Source of the DNA: Vulcanococcus sp.
GTDB lineage: Bacteria; Cyanobacteriota; Cyanobacteriia; PCC-6307; Cyanobiaceae
Length of the DNA stretch: 64,000 nucleotides
Direction of reading: 5' to 3'
Assembly (NCBI GenBank): GCA_019264575.1
Contig: JAHUZV010000017.1
Location: 1-64,000 of the forward strand
Part shown: one piece after another, positions 28,460 to 36,037 of the stretch
Numbering within the stretch: the stretch's first letter is position 1
Layout: every line of letters starts with the position of its first letter
The notes under the pieces: generated by a model
What the model was told of the DNA's origin: nothing
Seen by the model: the letters and a program-made list of their open reading frames with translations, nothing else
Database searches by the model: none
Position numbers and translations under genes: made by a program

Positions 28460-28938
28460 AGGGATGGCTCCAGCACCAGGGCGATGGCCTCGAACGGGCA
28501 CGTGGGAATGCATTGTTCGCACACCAGGCAGCGTTGCGCGTCGAACTGCAACTGCCAAGAGGGAGCGCTGCTGCTCAAGGCGCCGCTTGGGCAAACGCTG
28601 GTGCAAATGCCGCAATCCACGCAGCGCTCCGCGTCCACCCGAATCTGGCCCGAGGCGCGGTTGATGCCGAGCCCCTGGCTTTCCAGCCAGTGCTCCGCGG
28701 CGGCGAGATCATCGATATCGCCGGAGAGCTCCACCACCATGGTGCCGCTCTGATTCGGCGCGATCTGAGCCCGAAGAATCTTGGCGGCGATGTCGAATTC
28801 CACCGCCAACCGATACGCAATCGGCTGGTGCACCGCCTCGCGGGGGAAATGGAGGGTGATGCGGCGCTTCACGCGGTCTGGCCCGCCGGCGCACAGGCTA
28901 ACCAGAGCCAGAAAACTGGCAGATTGTGGGTCCGCCAT
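28456..28938 (-). CDS. NIL-domain ferredoxin (two 4Fe-4S clusters)
   Basis: From ATG 28938 the 160-residue protein has a NIL-like domain (about 24-95, RRITLHFPREAVHQPIAYRL... with a beta-alpha-beta shape as at the C-terminus of MetN) and a two-cluster ferredoxin domain: C106-X2-C109-X2-C112-X3-C116-P and C137-X2-C140-X2-C143-X3-C147-P. Such NIL/Fe-S proteins occur in cyanobacteria and methanogens. Electron donor and acceptor are unknown. It heads a two-gene unit with the membrane protein, and is divergent from the thioredoxin gene (25 bp). Confidence 0.88.
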   Translation of the reverse strand: MADPQSASFLALVSLCAGGPDRVKRRITLHFPREAVHQPIAYRLAVEFDIAAKILRAQIAPNQSGTMVVELSGDIDDLAAAEHWLESQGLGINRASGQIRVDAERCVDCGICTSVCPSGALSSSAPSWQLQFDAQRCLVCEQCIPTCPFEAIALVLEPSL

Positions 28939-28963
28939 CAGGCTCCACCCCCGCCGCCTCGCC

Positions 28964-29524
28964 GTGAGCGCACCCACGCCCGACTCCCCGGCCCAACCCC
29001 TGCTGGGACGCCGCGCCCGCATGCTGCTGGCCGCCCTTGGCGCCGTGCTGGCGCTGGCCCTCTTTGCCCTGCGGGGCGGCCTACAACCGGCCGCACCCCT
29101 GGAGAAACTGGCGCGCCAATCCCTCGATCTCTCCGTGGCTCTGGGAGACGGGCGCCCCACCCTGGTGGAGTTTTACGCCGACTGGTGTGAGGCCTGCCAG
29201 GCCATGGCACCAGCGATGGAAACGATCGAACAACAACACCACGGCCAGCTCGACGTGGTGCTTCTCAATGTCGATAACCCGCGTTGGCAACCGGAGATCG
29301 ATCGCTATGAGGTGAACGGCATTCCGCAGCTGGAACTGTTCAACGCCTCCGGCACCGCCATCGGCCGAGCCCTCGGCGCCCGCAGCAAACCCGAGCTCGA
29401 GGCCCTCACCACGGCCCTGATCGCTGAAACCCCTCTGCCGCAACTAGCGGGTCTGGCCACCCAGAGCACCCTGCAGCCCACATTGGCGGCAACGCCGATG
29501 GCTGGTCCACGCAGCCACGGCTGA
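28964..29524 (+). CDS. txlA: Membrane-anchored thioredoxin-like protein (TxlA/HCF164 type)
   Basis: GTG at 28964 gives 186 residues: a basic start, one membrane anchor (about 20-40) and a thioredoxin domain with active site WCEAC (74-78), DVVLLNVDNPRW and the cis-proline GIPQLELF. HCF164/TxlA proteins face the thylakoid lumen or periplasm and pass reducing power for cytochrome maturation. The upstream frame (back to 28781) lies in the NIL-ferredoxin gene and is not used. Followed by thyX after 43 bp. Confidence 0.85.
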   Translation: MSAPTPDSPAQPLLGRRARMLLAALGAVLALALFALRGGLQPAAPLEKLARQSLDLSVALGDGRPTLVEFYADWCEACQAMAPAMETIEQQHHGQLDVVLLNVDNPRWQPEIDRYEVNGIPQLELFNASGTAIGRALGARSKPELEALTTALIAETPLPQLAGLATQSTLQPTLAATPMAGPRSHG

Positions 29525-29567
29525 TCCCTGCAACCCCGCCTACCCTGCAAGCGCCGGCAACGTCCCC

Positions 29568-30290
29568 ATGAACCGCTTCCGGGTTGAGCTGATCGCCGCT
29601 ACCCCGAACCCGCAGCAGTGCATCTACGCCGCGATGCACCAGGACTACAGCGAGGGGTTCGTGGCCGCCGATCGCGCCGAATGGCCCGACGAAACCAAAG
29701 CCGGTGAGATCTGCGTGAAGCGGCTACTGGCCGGAGAGCGCGGCCACTACGGCCCGCTGGAGCACGCGCAGATCGTGCTCAATGTGGGCTGGTTCCCCCA
29801 CTCCGTGATGCAACAGGCCCGCACCCACCGCGTGGGGGTGAGCTTCGATGTCCAGTCGATGCGCTACACGGGCGATCGCATCTGCCGGGCCGCCAATGGC
29901 GAGCTCGAGCTGGAGGAGGTGTTCTATCTGCGCCCCGAAGGCAACTACAGCGATCGCCAGGGCAAGAAATACGCCTACACCGCCGAGGAGCGCAGCAAAG
30001 ATCTCGAGCTCTGCCGGCTGGCCGCTGAGCGCTACCGCGACATGCTCGCCGCCGGCTTCGCCGAGGAGCACGCCCGCGGCATCCTGCCCTTCGACTACCG
30101 GCAGCACTTTGTGGTGAGCTTCTCGCTGCGGGCCTTCCTGCATTTCATGGACCTGCGGGCCAAGCTCGACGCCCAGGAGGAGATCCGGGTGCTGTGCGAT
30201 CTGATGTGGCCGCACATGCAGGCCTGGGCTCCGGAAATTGCCGCCTGGTATGAGAAGAGCCGGCTACACAAGGCACGGCTCGCACCCTGA
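29568..30290 (+). CDS. thyX: Flavin-dependent thymidylate synthase
   Basis: Makes dTMP from dUMP with FAD and methylene-tetrahydrofolate. The ThyX motif is present as RTHRVGVSFDVQSMRY (family RHR-X7-S class), with HYGPLEHAQ and SFSLRAFLHFMDLR. The 240-residue length is normal. It converges with dcd (3 bp between stops), which supplies the dUMP precursor. No thyA is in the window. Confidence 0.96.
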   Translation: MNRFRVELIAATPNPQQCIYAAMHQDYSEGFVAADRAEWPDETKAGEICVKRLLAGERGHYGPLEHAQIVLNVGWFPHSVMQQARTHRVGVSFDVQSMRYTGDRICRAANGELELEEVFYLRPEGNYSDRQGKKYAYTAEERSKDLELCRLAAERYRDMLAAGFAEEHARGILPFDYRQHFVVSFSLRAFLHFMDLRAKLDAQEEIRVLCDLMWPHMQAWAPEIAAWYEKSRLHKARLAP

Positions 30291-30293
30291 GCG

Positions 30294-30887
30294 TTAAACC
30301 TTGGCGAGAGTGACCCGCTCCGGCTGGTGCTGGTATTTGCCAGCGCGGTCCTGGTAGGTGGTTTCGCAGGGATCGCCTTCAAAGAAGAGCAGCTGACAGA
30401 TGCCTTCGTTGGCGTAGATGCGGCAATCGGCTCCCGAGGAGTTGCTGAACTCCAGGGTGAGATGCCCTTCCCAGCTCGCTTCCGCCGGGGTGGTGTTCAC
30501 GATGATCCCCAGGCGCGCATAGGTGCTCTTGCCGAGGCAAATCACGGTGATGTTGGCCGGCACCTTCATCTTCTCCAGGGCCACACCGAGCCCGTAGGAA
30601 TGGGCCGGAAGGATGAAGTAGTCGCCGTCGTCGTCGCGGTGCAGGGGTGCGGGCTCGAGGTTGGCCGGATTGAACCGCTTGGGGTTCATCACCGTGCCCG
30701 GCACGTGCTTGAAGATCAGAAATTCCTGAGGCGAGAGGCGCAGGTCGTAGCCGTAGGAGGAGCAACCGAAGCTGAGCACCGGTTGAGCACCGTTCTCGGG
30801 ATCGAGGTGGCGCACCAACTTGGGCTGGAAGGGCTCGAGCATGCCGGCTGCGGCTTGCTCATTGATCCAGAGGTCGTTTTTGAGCAT
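30294..30887 (-). CDS. dcd: dCTP deaminase
   Basis: Deaminates dCTP to dUTP, feeding dUMP to thymidylate synthesis. Seen are SSYGYDLRLS, ILPAHSYGLGVALE, GKSTYARLGI, the catalytic glutamate in TTPAEASWEGHLTLEFSN and EGICQLLFFEG. The 197-residue length is typical. The start overlaps the stop of the cobalamin-adenosyltransferase homologue by 1 bp (TGATG), so the two are co-translated. Physical pairing with thyX fits the pathway. Confidence 0.95.
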   Translation of the reverse strand: MLKNDLWINEQAAAGMLEPFQPKLVRHLDPENGAQPVLSFGCSSYGYDLRLSPQEFLIFKHVPGTVMNPKRFNPANLEPAPLHRDDDGDYFILPAHSYGLGVALEKMKVPANITVICLGKSTYARLGIIVNTTPAEASWEGHLTLEFSNSSGADCRIYANEGICQLLFFEGDPCETTYQDRAGKYQHQPERVTLAKV

Positions 30888-31507
30888 CAGAAACCTCGGC
30901 GCAGCTGGGTGACCTGATCCGCCATCGCCAGCAGGGAGCTGGGCATGGAGGGTCCCGTCAGGATCACATCCAGATGGGAGGGCCGCTGCTCGAGGGCCGT
31001 CAGCACTTCCGCTTCCTCGAGATATCCCAGCTCCACCGCCAGGCCCAGCTCATCGAGCACCAGTTGATCCAGCTGGCCAGCCAGCATCTGCTCACGGGTG
31101 AAGGTCCACACCGCCCGCACGGCTTCGCAGGCCTCCACACCGGCTTGATCCGCCGCCGCAGGCTCCGCCAGGCAGCTGGCCACGGCGGGACGCAGCCACT
31201 GCAGCCGGCCACACAACCACACGCTGCGCTCTAGCCCCTGGTCGACCCCACCTTTGAGGAACTGACTGATCAACACGCGGCTACCCAGACCGGCACTGCG
31301 CAGGGCCTGACTGAACACCCCACTGAAGCTGCCGCGGAACGGGGCCGTGTGCACCTGCAGCAGGCCTTCCTGTTGGGCCACCAGCCGCAGGCTGCGGCCA
31401 GCCGCCGATGGCGCCGAGCCGAGGGCCCGGCCACCGGAAGCCCGATGGCCAGGGCGAAACGGGCCGCTGGAACCACTGCCGGGAAGGGCTGCAATGCTCG
31501 CCGTCAT
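30887..31507 (-). CDS. CobO/BtuR-family protein with degenerate P-loop
   Basis: The 206-residue protein aligns with E. coli BtuR across GLLQVHT, ALRSAGLGSRVLISQFLKGG, LDQLVLDELGLAVELGYLEEAEVL and HLDVILTGPSMPSSLLAMADQV. Known members transfer adenosyl to cobalamin. The Walker A stretch (TGNGKGKTT in E. coli) is replaced by residues 54-62 TAPFRGSFS, which lacks GK[TS], and the C-terminal segment after QLRRGF is missing. Enzyme activity is therefore doubtful. Start ATG 31507 follows a Ser/Gly-rich N-terminus of 40 residues; the frame extends to 31738 but overlaps rph. Confidence 0.8.
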   Translation of the reverse strand: MTASIAALPGSGSSGPFRPGHRASGGRALGSAPSAAGRSLRLVAQQEGLLQVHTAPFRGSFSGVFSQALRSAGLGSRVLISQFLKGGVDQGLERSVWLCGRLQWLRPAVASCLAEPAAADQAGVEACEAVRAVWTFTREQMLAGQLDQLVLDELGLAVELGYLEEAEVLTALEQRPSHLDVILTGPSMPSSLLAMADQVTQLRRGF

Positions 31508-31572
31508 CTCCGCTGGTGCCGCCGCGCTGGTACCTGAATGTAGCGGCGTCAGAGCGGTGAGCAAGCATCTGC

Positions 31573-31586
31573 CACTACCGGTAGTG
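31573..31586. promoter_or_regulatory. Perfect 14-bp palindrome between the CobO-like gene and rph
   Basis: CACTACCGGTAGTG is its own reverse complement. It sits in the 123-bp space between divergent starts at 31507 and 31631. TACCAT at 31597-31602 could be a -10 box for rph. A divergently acting operator is possible but no regulator is known. Confidence 0.4.
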
Positions 31587-31630
31587 CAAACACCCGTACC
31601 ATCGAGATCACGCTGACCCAGGCCCAGCCC

Positions 31631-32365
31631 ATGCCCGCAGACCCCTCCCGCAGCGACGGCCGGCGCGCCAACGAGCTCCGCCCCACGCGCTTCAGCTGGG
31701 ATCCGATGGGCTTCGCCCTCAGCTCCGTCACCGTGCACACCGGCCGCACCGCCGTGATCTGCAGTGTGTGCCTGGAAGAAGGCGTGCCGAAATGGCGCAA
31801 GGGCTCTGGCAAAGGTTGGCTGAGCGCCGATTACCGGCTGCTGCCCGCCAGCACGCCCAGCCGGCAGCCGCGGGAGCTGATGAAACTCTCAGGCCGCACC
31901 CAGGAGATCCAGCGCCTGATCGCCCGCAGCCTGCGGGCCTGCCTCGACCTCGAAGCCCTGGGCGAGCGCAGCCTCCACATCGACTGCGATGTGCTGCAAG
32001 CCGACGCCGGCACCCGCACCGCCTCGATCACCGGCGCCTGGGCGGCCCTGGCTCTGGGGCTGCGGCGCCTGGAAGCCCAGGGCGTTCTCAGCCGCTCACC
32101 CCTGCTGGAGCAGGTGGCCGCCGTGTCGGTGGGGCTGGTGGATGGAGCTGGCCTGCTCGATCTCGACTACAGCGAGGACAGCCGCGCCGAGGTGGATCTC
32201 AATGTGGTGATGAACAGCCAGGCGCAGCTGCTGGAGGTGCAAGGCACCGCCGAAGGCGCTCCCTTCTCGCGCCAACAGCTGAATGCGCTGCTCGATCTGG
32301 CGGATGAGGGATTGCAGCAGCTTCGGCACAGTCAGCGGGAGGCGCTGGAGCAAGCCCCGAAATAG
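31631..32365 (+). CDS. rph: Ribonuclease PH
   Basis: Phosphate-dependent 3'-5' exonuclease that trims tRNA 3' ends. The 244-residue protein begins with RSDGRRANELRP and carries GSVTVHTGRTAVIC-like beta strands, GWLSADYRLLPAST, the arginine-rich SGRTQEIQRLIARSLRA, and phosphate/metal site DGAGLLDLDYSEDSRAEVD. Its stop overlaps the candidate NtcA site of ntcA. Confidence 0.93.
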   Translation: MPADPSRSDGRRANELRPTRFSWDPMGFALSSVTVHTGRTAVICSVCLEEGVPKWRKGSGKGWLSADYRLLPASTPSRQPRELMKLSGRTQEIQRLIARSLRACLDLEALGERSLHIDCDVLQADAGTRTASITGAWAALALGLRRLEAQGVLSRSPLLEQVAAVSVGLVDGAGLLDLDYSEDSRAEVDLNVVMNSQAQLLEVQGTAEGAPFSRQQLNALLDLADEGLQQLRHSQREALEQAPK

Positions 32366-32406
32366 TGTCAATCACTACAAGAGCCCGCAGGGGTGATCCG
32401 TAGGGT
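32365..32406 (+). promoter_or_regulatory. Candidate NtcA-type promoter of ntcA
   Basis: GTG-N8-TAC (32365-32378) differs by one base from the NtcA consensus GTA-N8-TAC. It is followed by 22 bases and then TAGGGT (32401-32406), which fits TAN3T. A spacing of 20-24 bases is the known class II NtcA layout. ntcA starts 23 bp later at 32430. This suggests autoregulation; it is sequence-based only. Confidence 0.55.
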
Positions 32407-32429
32407 CCGCCTCACCTTGCCCCGCCGTT

Positions 32430-33170
32430 ATGGTCGGCGCCCAACCAGGCTTCAGCCGCTACTCCCCAAGCCCCACGACCGGCGCCGCAGGGCTCTCTCC
32501 GGTGGCGGGTTCGCCTGCGCCATCCAACGCCACCCTGTTGGATGTGATCCGCGGCCTCAGCGGCAGCACCACCGAAACAGTGGAGCGCGGCAAAACGATC
32601 TTCTTCCCCGGCGATCCGGCCGAGAAGGTGTATTTGCTGCGCCGGGGCGCAGTGCGACTCTCTCGGGTCTACGAATCCGGCGAAGAAATCACCGTGGCGC
32701 TGCTGCGGGAGAACAGCCTGTTCGGGGTGCTGTCGCTGCTCACCGGCCAGCGCAGCGATCGCTTTTATCACGCGGTGGCGTTCACCCGGGTTGAGATGGT
32801 CACCGCGCCGGCGGCCTCGGTGCGCAAAGCGATTGAGCTCGATGCCAGCGTGGGGCTGCTGATGCTGCAGGGCCTCTCGTCTCGGATCCTGCAGACCGAA
32901 ACCATGATCGAAACACTCACCCACCGCGACATGTCGTCGCGGCTGGTGAGCTTCCTGCTGGTGCTCTGCCGCGATTTCGGCGTGCCCACCAGCGAGGGGA
33001 TCACGATCGATCTACGCCTATCGCATCAGGCGATCGCCGAAGCGATCGGCTCCACCCGCGTCACGATCACCCGGCTGTTGGGCGATTTGCGCAATGCGGG
33101 CCTCGTGCAGATTGATCGCAAAAAAATCACCGTGTTTGATCCGCTAGCGCTGGCCAAGCGGTTCAGCTGA
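32430..33170 (+). CDS. ntcA: Global nitrogen regulator NtcA
   Basis: CRP-family transcription factor that activates nitrogen-assimilation genes when 2-oxoglutarate is high. The cNMP-like sensor barrel includes [31 protein letters not shown] and [13 protein letters not shown]; the C-terminal helix-turn-helix is [21 protein letters not shown], followed by the conserved [12 protein letters not shown]. At 246 residues it is longer than the usual 222-225 because of a Ser/Pro/Gly-rich N-terminal extension (about 30 residues). A possible NtcA box lies upstream. Confidence 0.96.
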   Translation: MVGAQPGFSRYSPSPTTGAAGLSPVAGSPAPSNATLLDVIRGLSGSTTETVERGKTIFFPGDPAEKVYLLRRGAVRLSRVYESGEEITVALLRENSLFGVLSLLTGQRSDRFYHAVAFTRVEMVTAPAASVRKAIELDASVGLLMLQGLSSRILQTETMIETLTHRDMSSRLVSFLLVLCRDFGVPTSEGITIDLRLSHQAIAEAIGSTRVTITRLLGDLRNAGLVQIDRKKITVFDPLALAKRFS

Positions 33171-33182
33171 ACGCTTCCCACC

Positions 33183-33188
33183 GATACT
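33183..33188 (+). promoter_or_regulatory. Candidate -10 box (GATACT) for the DUF3084 gene
   Basis: GATACT lies 26 bp before the GTG at 33209. The decamer GATACTGAGC here is identical to 12557-12566. No -35 was recognised. Confidence 0.35.
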
Positions 33189-33208
33189 GAGCGTCGTCGC
33201 GCAAGGTT

Positions 33209-34366
33209 GTGTCGGGCTGGCTGCTGATCCTGGCGCTGCTGCTGCTGGGTGGAGTGCTCTCCACCCTCGGCGATCGGCTCGGTTCCAAGGTGGGCAAGGC
33301 CCGCCTCAGCCTGCTGGGGATGCGGCCGCGCCGCACGGCGGTGGTGATCACGGTGCTCACCGGCAGCCTGATCAGCGCCATCTCGCTCGGCTTGATGCTG
33401 CTGGTGAGCGATCGGCTGCGCACCGGCCTGTTTGAGCTCGACCAGCTCGAGCGGCGCCTGCGTGAGGGGCGCGAAGCTCTGCAACGCAGCCAGAGCGAAC
33501 TCACCGCAGCCGAACAGGGACGCCAGCAGGCCCGCAGCCAGCTGAGCATGGTGGAAGCGCAGGCCGCCTCGCTGCGCAAGGAGCTGGCACCGCTGCTGCA
33601 ACAGCGCCGATTGCTCGAGCAAGAACGCGATCAGCTCAGCCGCGAGATCGGCGCCAAGGATGCCGACATCCAGCGCAACCGCCAGGAACTGGCACGGCTG
33701 AACAACCGCATCGGCACCTCTGCCAAGGAGCTGCAGCAGCTGGAAACCAACCTGATTGCCCTGCGCCGCGGCGATGTGGTGATCAGCAGCGGCCAGCCCC
33801 TGGAGATCGCCAAGGTGCGTATCGAAAAACCCGAGCAGGCCAAGGTGGTGATCGAAGCACTGCTGCGCCAGACCAACATCAACGTGTTTCAGCGGGTGCT
33901 GCCCGGGCAGACACCCAACCGCCAGATTCTGCTGGTGCCCCGCAGCGACATCACCAAGCTGGAGGGCATCCTCAGCAAACGCGGTGATTGGGTGGTGAGC
34001 CTGATCTCAGCCGCCAACGTGCTCAAGGGCGAACGCCAGGTGGTGGCCTTCCCCGATGTGCGCCGCAACCGGCAGGTGGTGAAGGCAGGCGAGCAACTGG
34101 CCACCACCGTGCTGGAGGGCGATGAGCGCAGCGCCGAGCAGGTGCGCAGCCGCCTGAATGTGCTGCTGGCCTCGGCTTACAACACCGTTCAGCGGGCCGG
34201 CAGTCTGGCCAGCGGCCTGCAGTTCGATGCTGCCAGCGTGAATCAGCTCAGCAACGCCCTCACCAACCGGCCTCCTGGGCAGGTGGTGCAACTGCAAGCG
34301 GTGTCGTTACGCAACGGCGATCTGGTGGATCCGGTGGCGGTGGAACTGCGGGCGGTGCCGCGTTGA
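33209..34366 (+). CDS. DUF3084 coiled-coil membrane protein
   Basis: GTG start, 385 residues. Two membrane segments (about 4-18 and 45-65) precede a long coiled coil (about 75-190, many Leu/Gln/Glu/Arg) and a C-terminal soluble domain with QTNINVFQRVLPGQTPNRQ and VRRNRQVVKAGEQLA. This is the cyanobacterial DUF3084 family; function unknown, a structural role near the membrane is possible. The stop overlaps the next start by 4 bp (TTGA), so the two genes are coupled. Confidence 0.85.
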   Translation: MSGWLLILALLLLGGVLSTLGDRLGSKVGKARLSLLGMRPRRTAVVITVLTGSLISAISLGLMLLVSDRLRTGLFELDQLERRLREGREALQRSQSELTAAEQGRQQARSQLSMVEAQAASLRKELAPLLQQRRLLEQERDQLSREIGAKDADIQRNRQELARLNNRIGTSAKELQQLETNLIALRRGDVVISSGQPLEIAKVRIEKPEQAKVVIEALLRQTNINVFQRVLPGQTPNRQILLVPRSDITKLEGILSKRGDWVVSLISAANVLKGERQVVAFPDVRRNRQVVKAGEQLATTVLEGDERSAEQVRSRLNVLLASAYNTVQRAGSLASGLQFDAASVNQLSNALTNRPPGQVVQLQAVSLRNGDLVDPVAVELRAVPR

Positions 34367-34794
34367 GCCAGCTGGCGGCGATCGACCCCGGGCGCAGCAA
34401 ATGTGGCCTTGTGCTGGCGGATAGCAGCCGCCGTGAGGTGCTGGCGGCGGGGGTGCTGCCGCCGCAGCGCTGTCAGGAGCTGCTGCTGGAGTGGAGCCGC
34501 AGCCCGGGTTGCAGCACGGTGTTGCTGGGGGATGGCACCGGCAGCCAGCCCTGGCGCCAGTGGCTCAGCGCCCATCAATTGCCCGTGCTGCTGATCGAGG
34601 AAGCGGGCACCACCCTCGCTGCGCGGGAGCGCTACTGGCAGCTGGAGCCCGCCCGTGGCTGGCGGCGCTGGTTGCCGCGCGGTTTGCGCCTCCCTCCCCG
34701 CGATGTGGACGATGTGGTGGCACAACTCCTGTTGGAACGCCACCTGGGCACGCTGTTGCAGCGCCCAGGCACGCTGCGCCTGCTCAGCCAATGA
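34363..34794 (+). CDS. RuvC/YqgF-fold (RNase H-like) protein
   Basis: The 143-residue protein starts at TTG 34363 with AAIDPGRSKCGLVLADSS, the beta-strand and glycine pattern of the RuvC/YqgF nuclease fold. Acidic residues at the expected positions are D8 (IDPG), E in LLIEEAGTT (about 76-77) and D in RDVDDVVAQLLLERH (about 113-115). Members cleave Holliday junctions or process rRNA; the short size and lack of other domains leave its role open. Coupled to the DUF3084 gene by overlap. Confidence 0.75.
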   Translation: MSQLAAIDPGRSKCGLVLADSSRREVLAAGVLPPQRCQELLLEWSRSPGCSTVLLGDGTGSQPWRQWLSAHQLPVLLIEEAGTTLAARERYWQLEPARGWRRWLPRGLRLPPRDVDDVVAQLLLERHLGTLLQRPGTLRLLSQ

Positions 34795-34797
34795 GCC

Positions 34798-35070
34798 TTA
34801 AAACTTGGCCCGCACCGTGAAGGCGTAATCACCGCCGGGTTCGAGCTGGTAATCGGCCTTGAGCAGAAACCGCAGCAGTGCGTCTTGAATCAAGGCGCGG
34901 CCGAGGGAGGGCTCTACCTGCAGCTCACCGCGATCGAAGAACCAGCTGAAGGTCCACTGGAAGCCTCCAGCGCTCACCTCCCCTTCCAGCAGGCGCTGGC
35001 TGAAGCTCTGGTGCAGCACCCGGAGCTGGGCCGTGGTGGTGGGTAGACGACTCACGGCGGCGCTCCTCAA
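34798..35070 (-). CDS. DUF3146-family protein
   Basis: A 90-residue protein with the family pattern EGEVSAGGFQWTFSWFFDRGEL followed by EPSLGRALIQDALLRFLLKADYQLEPGGDY and a strand VRAKF at the end. Known only in cyanobacteria; function unknown. It overlaps the pth stop by 4 bp, so translation is coupled, and converges on the RuvC-fold gene. Confidence 0.85.
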   Translation of the reverse strand: MRSAAVSRLPTTTAQLRVLHQSFSQRLLEGEVSAGGFQWTFSWFFDRGELQVEPSLGRALIQDALLRFLLKADYQLEPGGDYAFTVRAKF

Positions 35071-35720
35071 CCAAGCGGGGCTTCCGCCAGCTTGACCGCA
35101 GCCGGCGCCACAAACCCGTTCAATCGGTTACCGGCACGCTCAAAACCAAGCCGCTGAATCAGGTCGACGCCCTGGAGCACCTCCTCGAGCACCTCCTCAA
35201 GCACCGGCTGATCAGCGGGAGCAAACCGGCCCAACACGTGCCCCACCGTGCGCTGCTTGCGCTCCACGGGATTGAGCGCCGGCGCGCCGATGCCGATGCG
35301 CAGGCGCGGAAACTCCTGCCCGCCCAGATGGGCAATGGTGCTGCGCAAACCGTTGTGGCCGCCGGCACCGCCACTGAGGCGCAGCCGCAAACGGCCTAAG
35401 GGCAGATCCATGTCGTCGACCAGCACAAGCATCTGGGCTGGTTCGAGATCAAACCAGTCGAGGGCGGCGCGAATCGAGCGGCCGCTGTCGTTCATGAAGG
35501 TCTGCGGCATCAGCAGCCGTAGACGCTTGGCCCCGACGCCCACCTCAGCCAGCAGTCCGTGCAGCTTGTTCTGCTGCTTAAAGCTGCCACCGGACTGGGC
35601 TGCGAGGCGCTCCAGCGCCATGAAGCCCACGTTGTGGCGTGTACCGGCGTATTTATCGCCAGGGTTACCAAGGCCCACCAGCAGCTGCAGGGGAGCGGTG
35701 CCTTCAGGGCCTGCCATCAA
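35067..35720 (-). CDS. pth: Peptidyl-tRNA hydrolase
   Basis: Releases tRNA from prematurely terminated peptidyl-tRNA. The signature LLVGLGNPGDKYAGTRHNVGF (with active His in TRHNVG) is at the N-terminus, then PQTFMNDSGRS, VLVDDMDLPLGRLRLRLSGGAGGHNGLRS and IGIGAP. Length 217 is slightly above E. coli. The start is at ATG 35720; tatA lies 16 bp upstream. One transcript tatA-pth-DUF3146 is likely. Confidence 0.95.
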   Translation of the reverse strand: MMAGPEGTAPLQLLVGLGNPGDKYAGTRHNVGFMALERLAAQSGGSFKQQNKLHGLLAEVGVGAKRLRLLMPQTFMNDSGRSIRAALDWFDLEPAQMLVLVDDMDLPLGRLRLRLSGGAGGHNGLRSTIAHLGGQEFPRLRIGIGAPALNPVERKQRTVGHVLGRFAPADQPVLEEVLEEVLQGVDLIQRLGFERAGNRLNGFVAPAAVKLAEAPLG

Positions 35721-35736
35721 TGCTCAGCGGCTCAGC

Positions 35737-36033
35737 TCAAGCCTCTGGGGAATGCTCTGGGACAGCGCTGGAAGCTTGCGGCTGTGCCGAAGGTTCTGGG
35801 GCAGCCGCTTGAGCCTGCTCAGCAGGAAGCACGCTGGTGGCGGTGACTTCCGCCTCGACCGTGTCGACCGCCTTGCGGAACTCTTTCTCGAACTCGCTGG
35901 ACGCACTCTGAAAACCTTTCAAGGTGCGTCCGAGGGTTTTGCCCAGCTCGGGCAAGCGCTTCGGGCCGAACACCAGAAGACCGATGGCCGCGATGACCGC
36001 CAGCTCCGGCAGTCCGACTCCGAAGACGTTCAT
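35737..36033 (-). CDS. tatA: Twin-arginine translocase subunit TatA/E
   Basis: 98 residues: one membrane helix (about 7-21, LPELAVIAAIGLLVFGPKRLPELG, the TatA FGPK hinge) followed by an amphipathic helix (KTLGRTLKGFQSASSEFEKEF) and a Pro/Ala/Glu-rich tail. It forms the pore of the Tat system in the plasma or thylakoid membrane. tatC is not here. Upstream is psbH with a 4-bp gap. Confidence 0.93.
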   Translation of the reverse strand: MNVFGVGLPELAVIAAIGLLVFGPKRLPELGKTLGRTLKGFQSASSEFEKEFRKAVDTVEAEVTATSVLPAEQAQAAAPEPSAQPQASSAVPEHSPEA

Positions 36034-36037
36034 CCGA

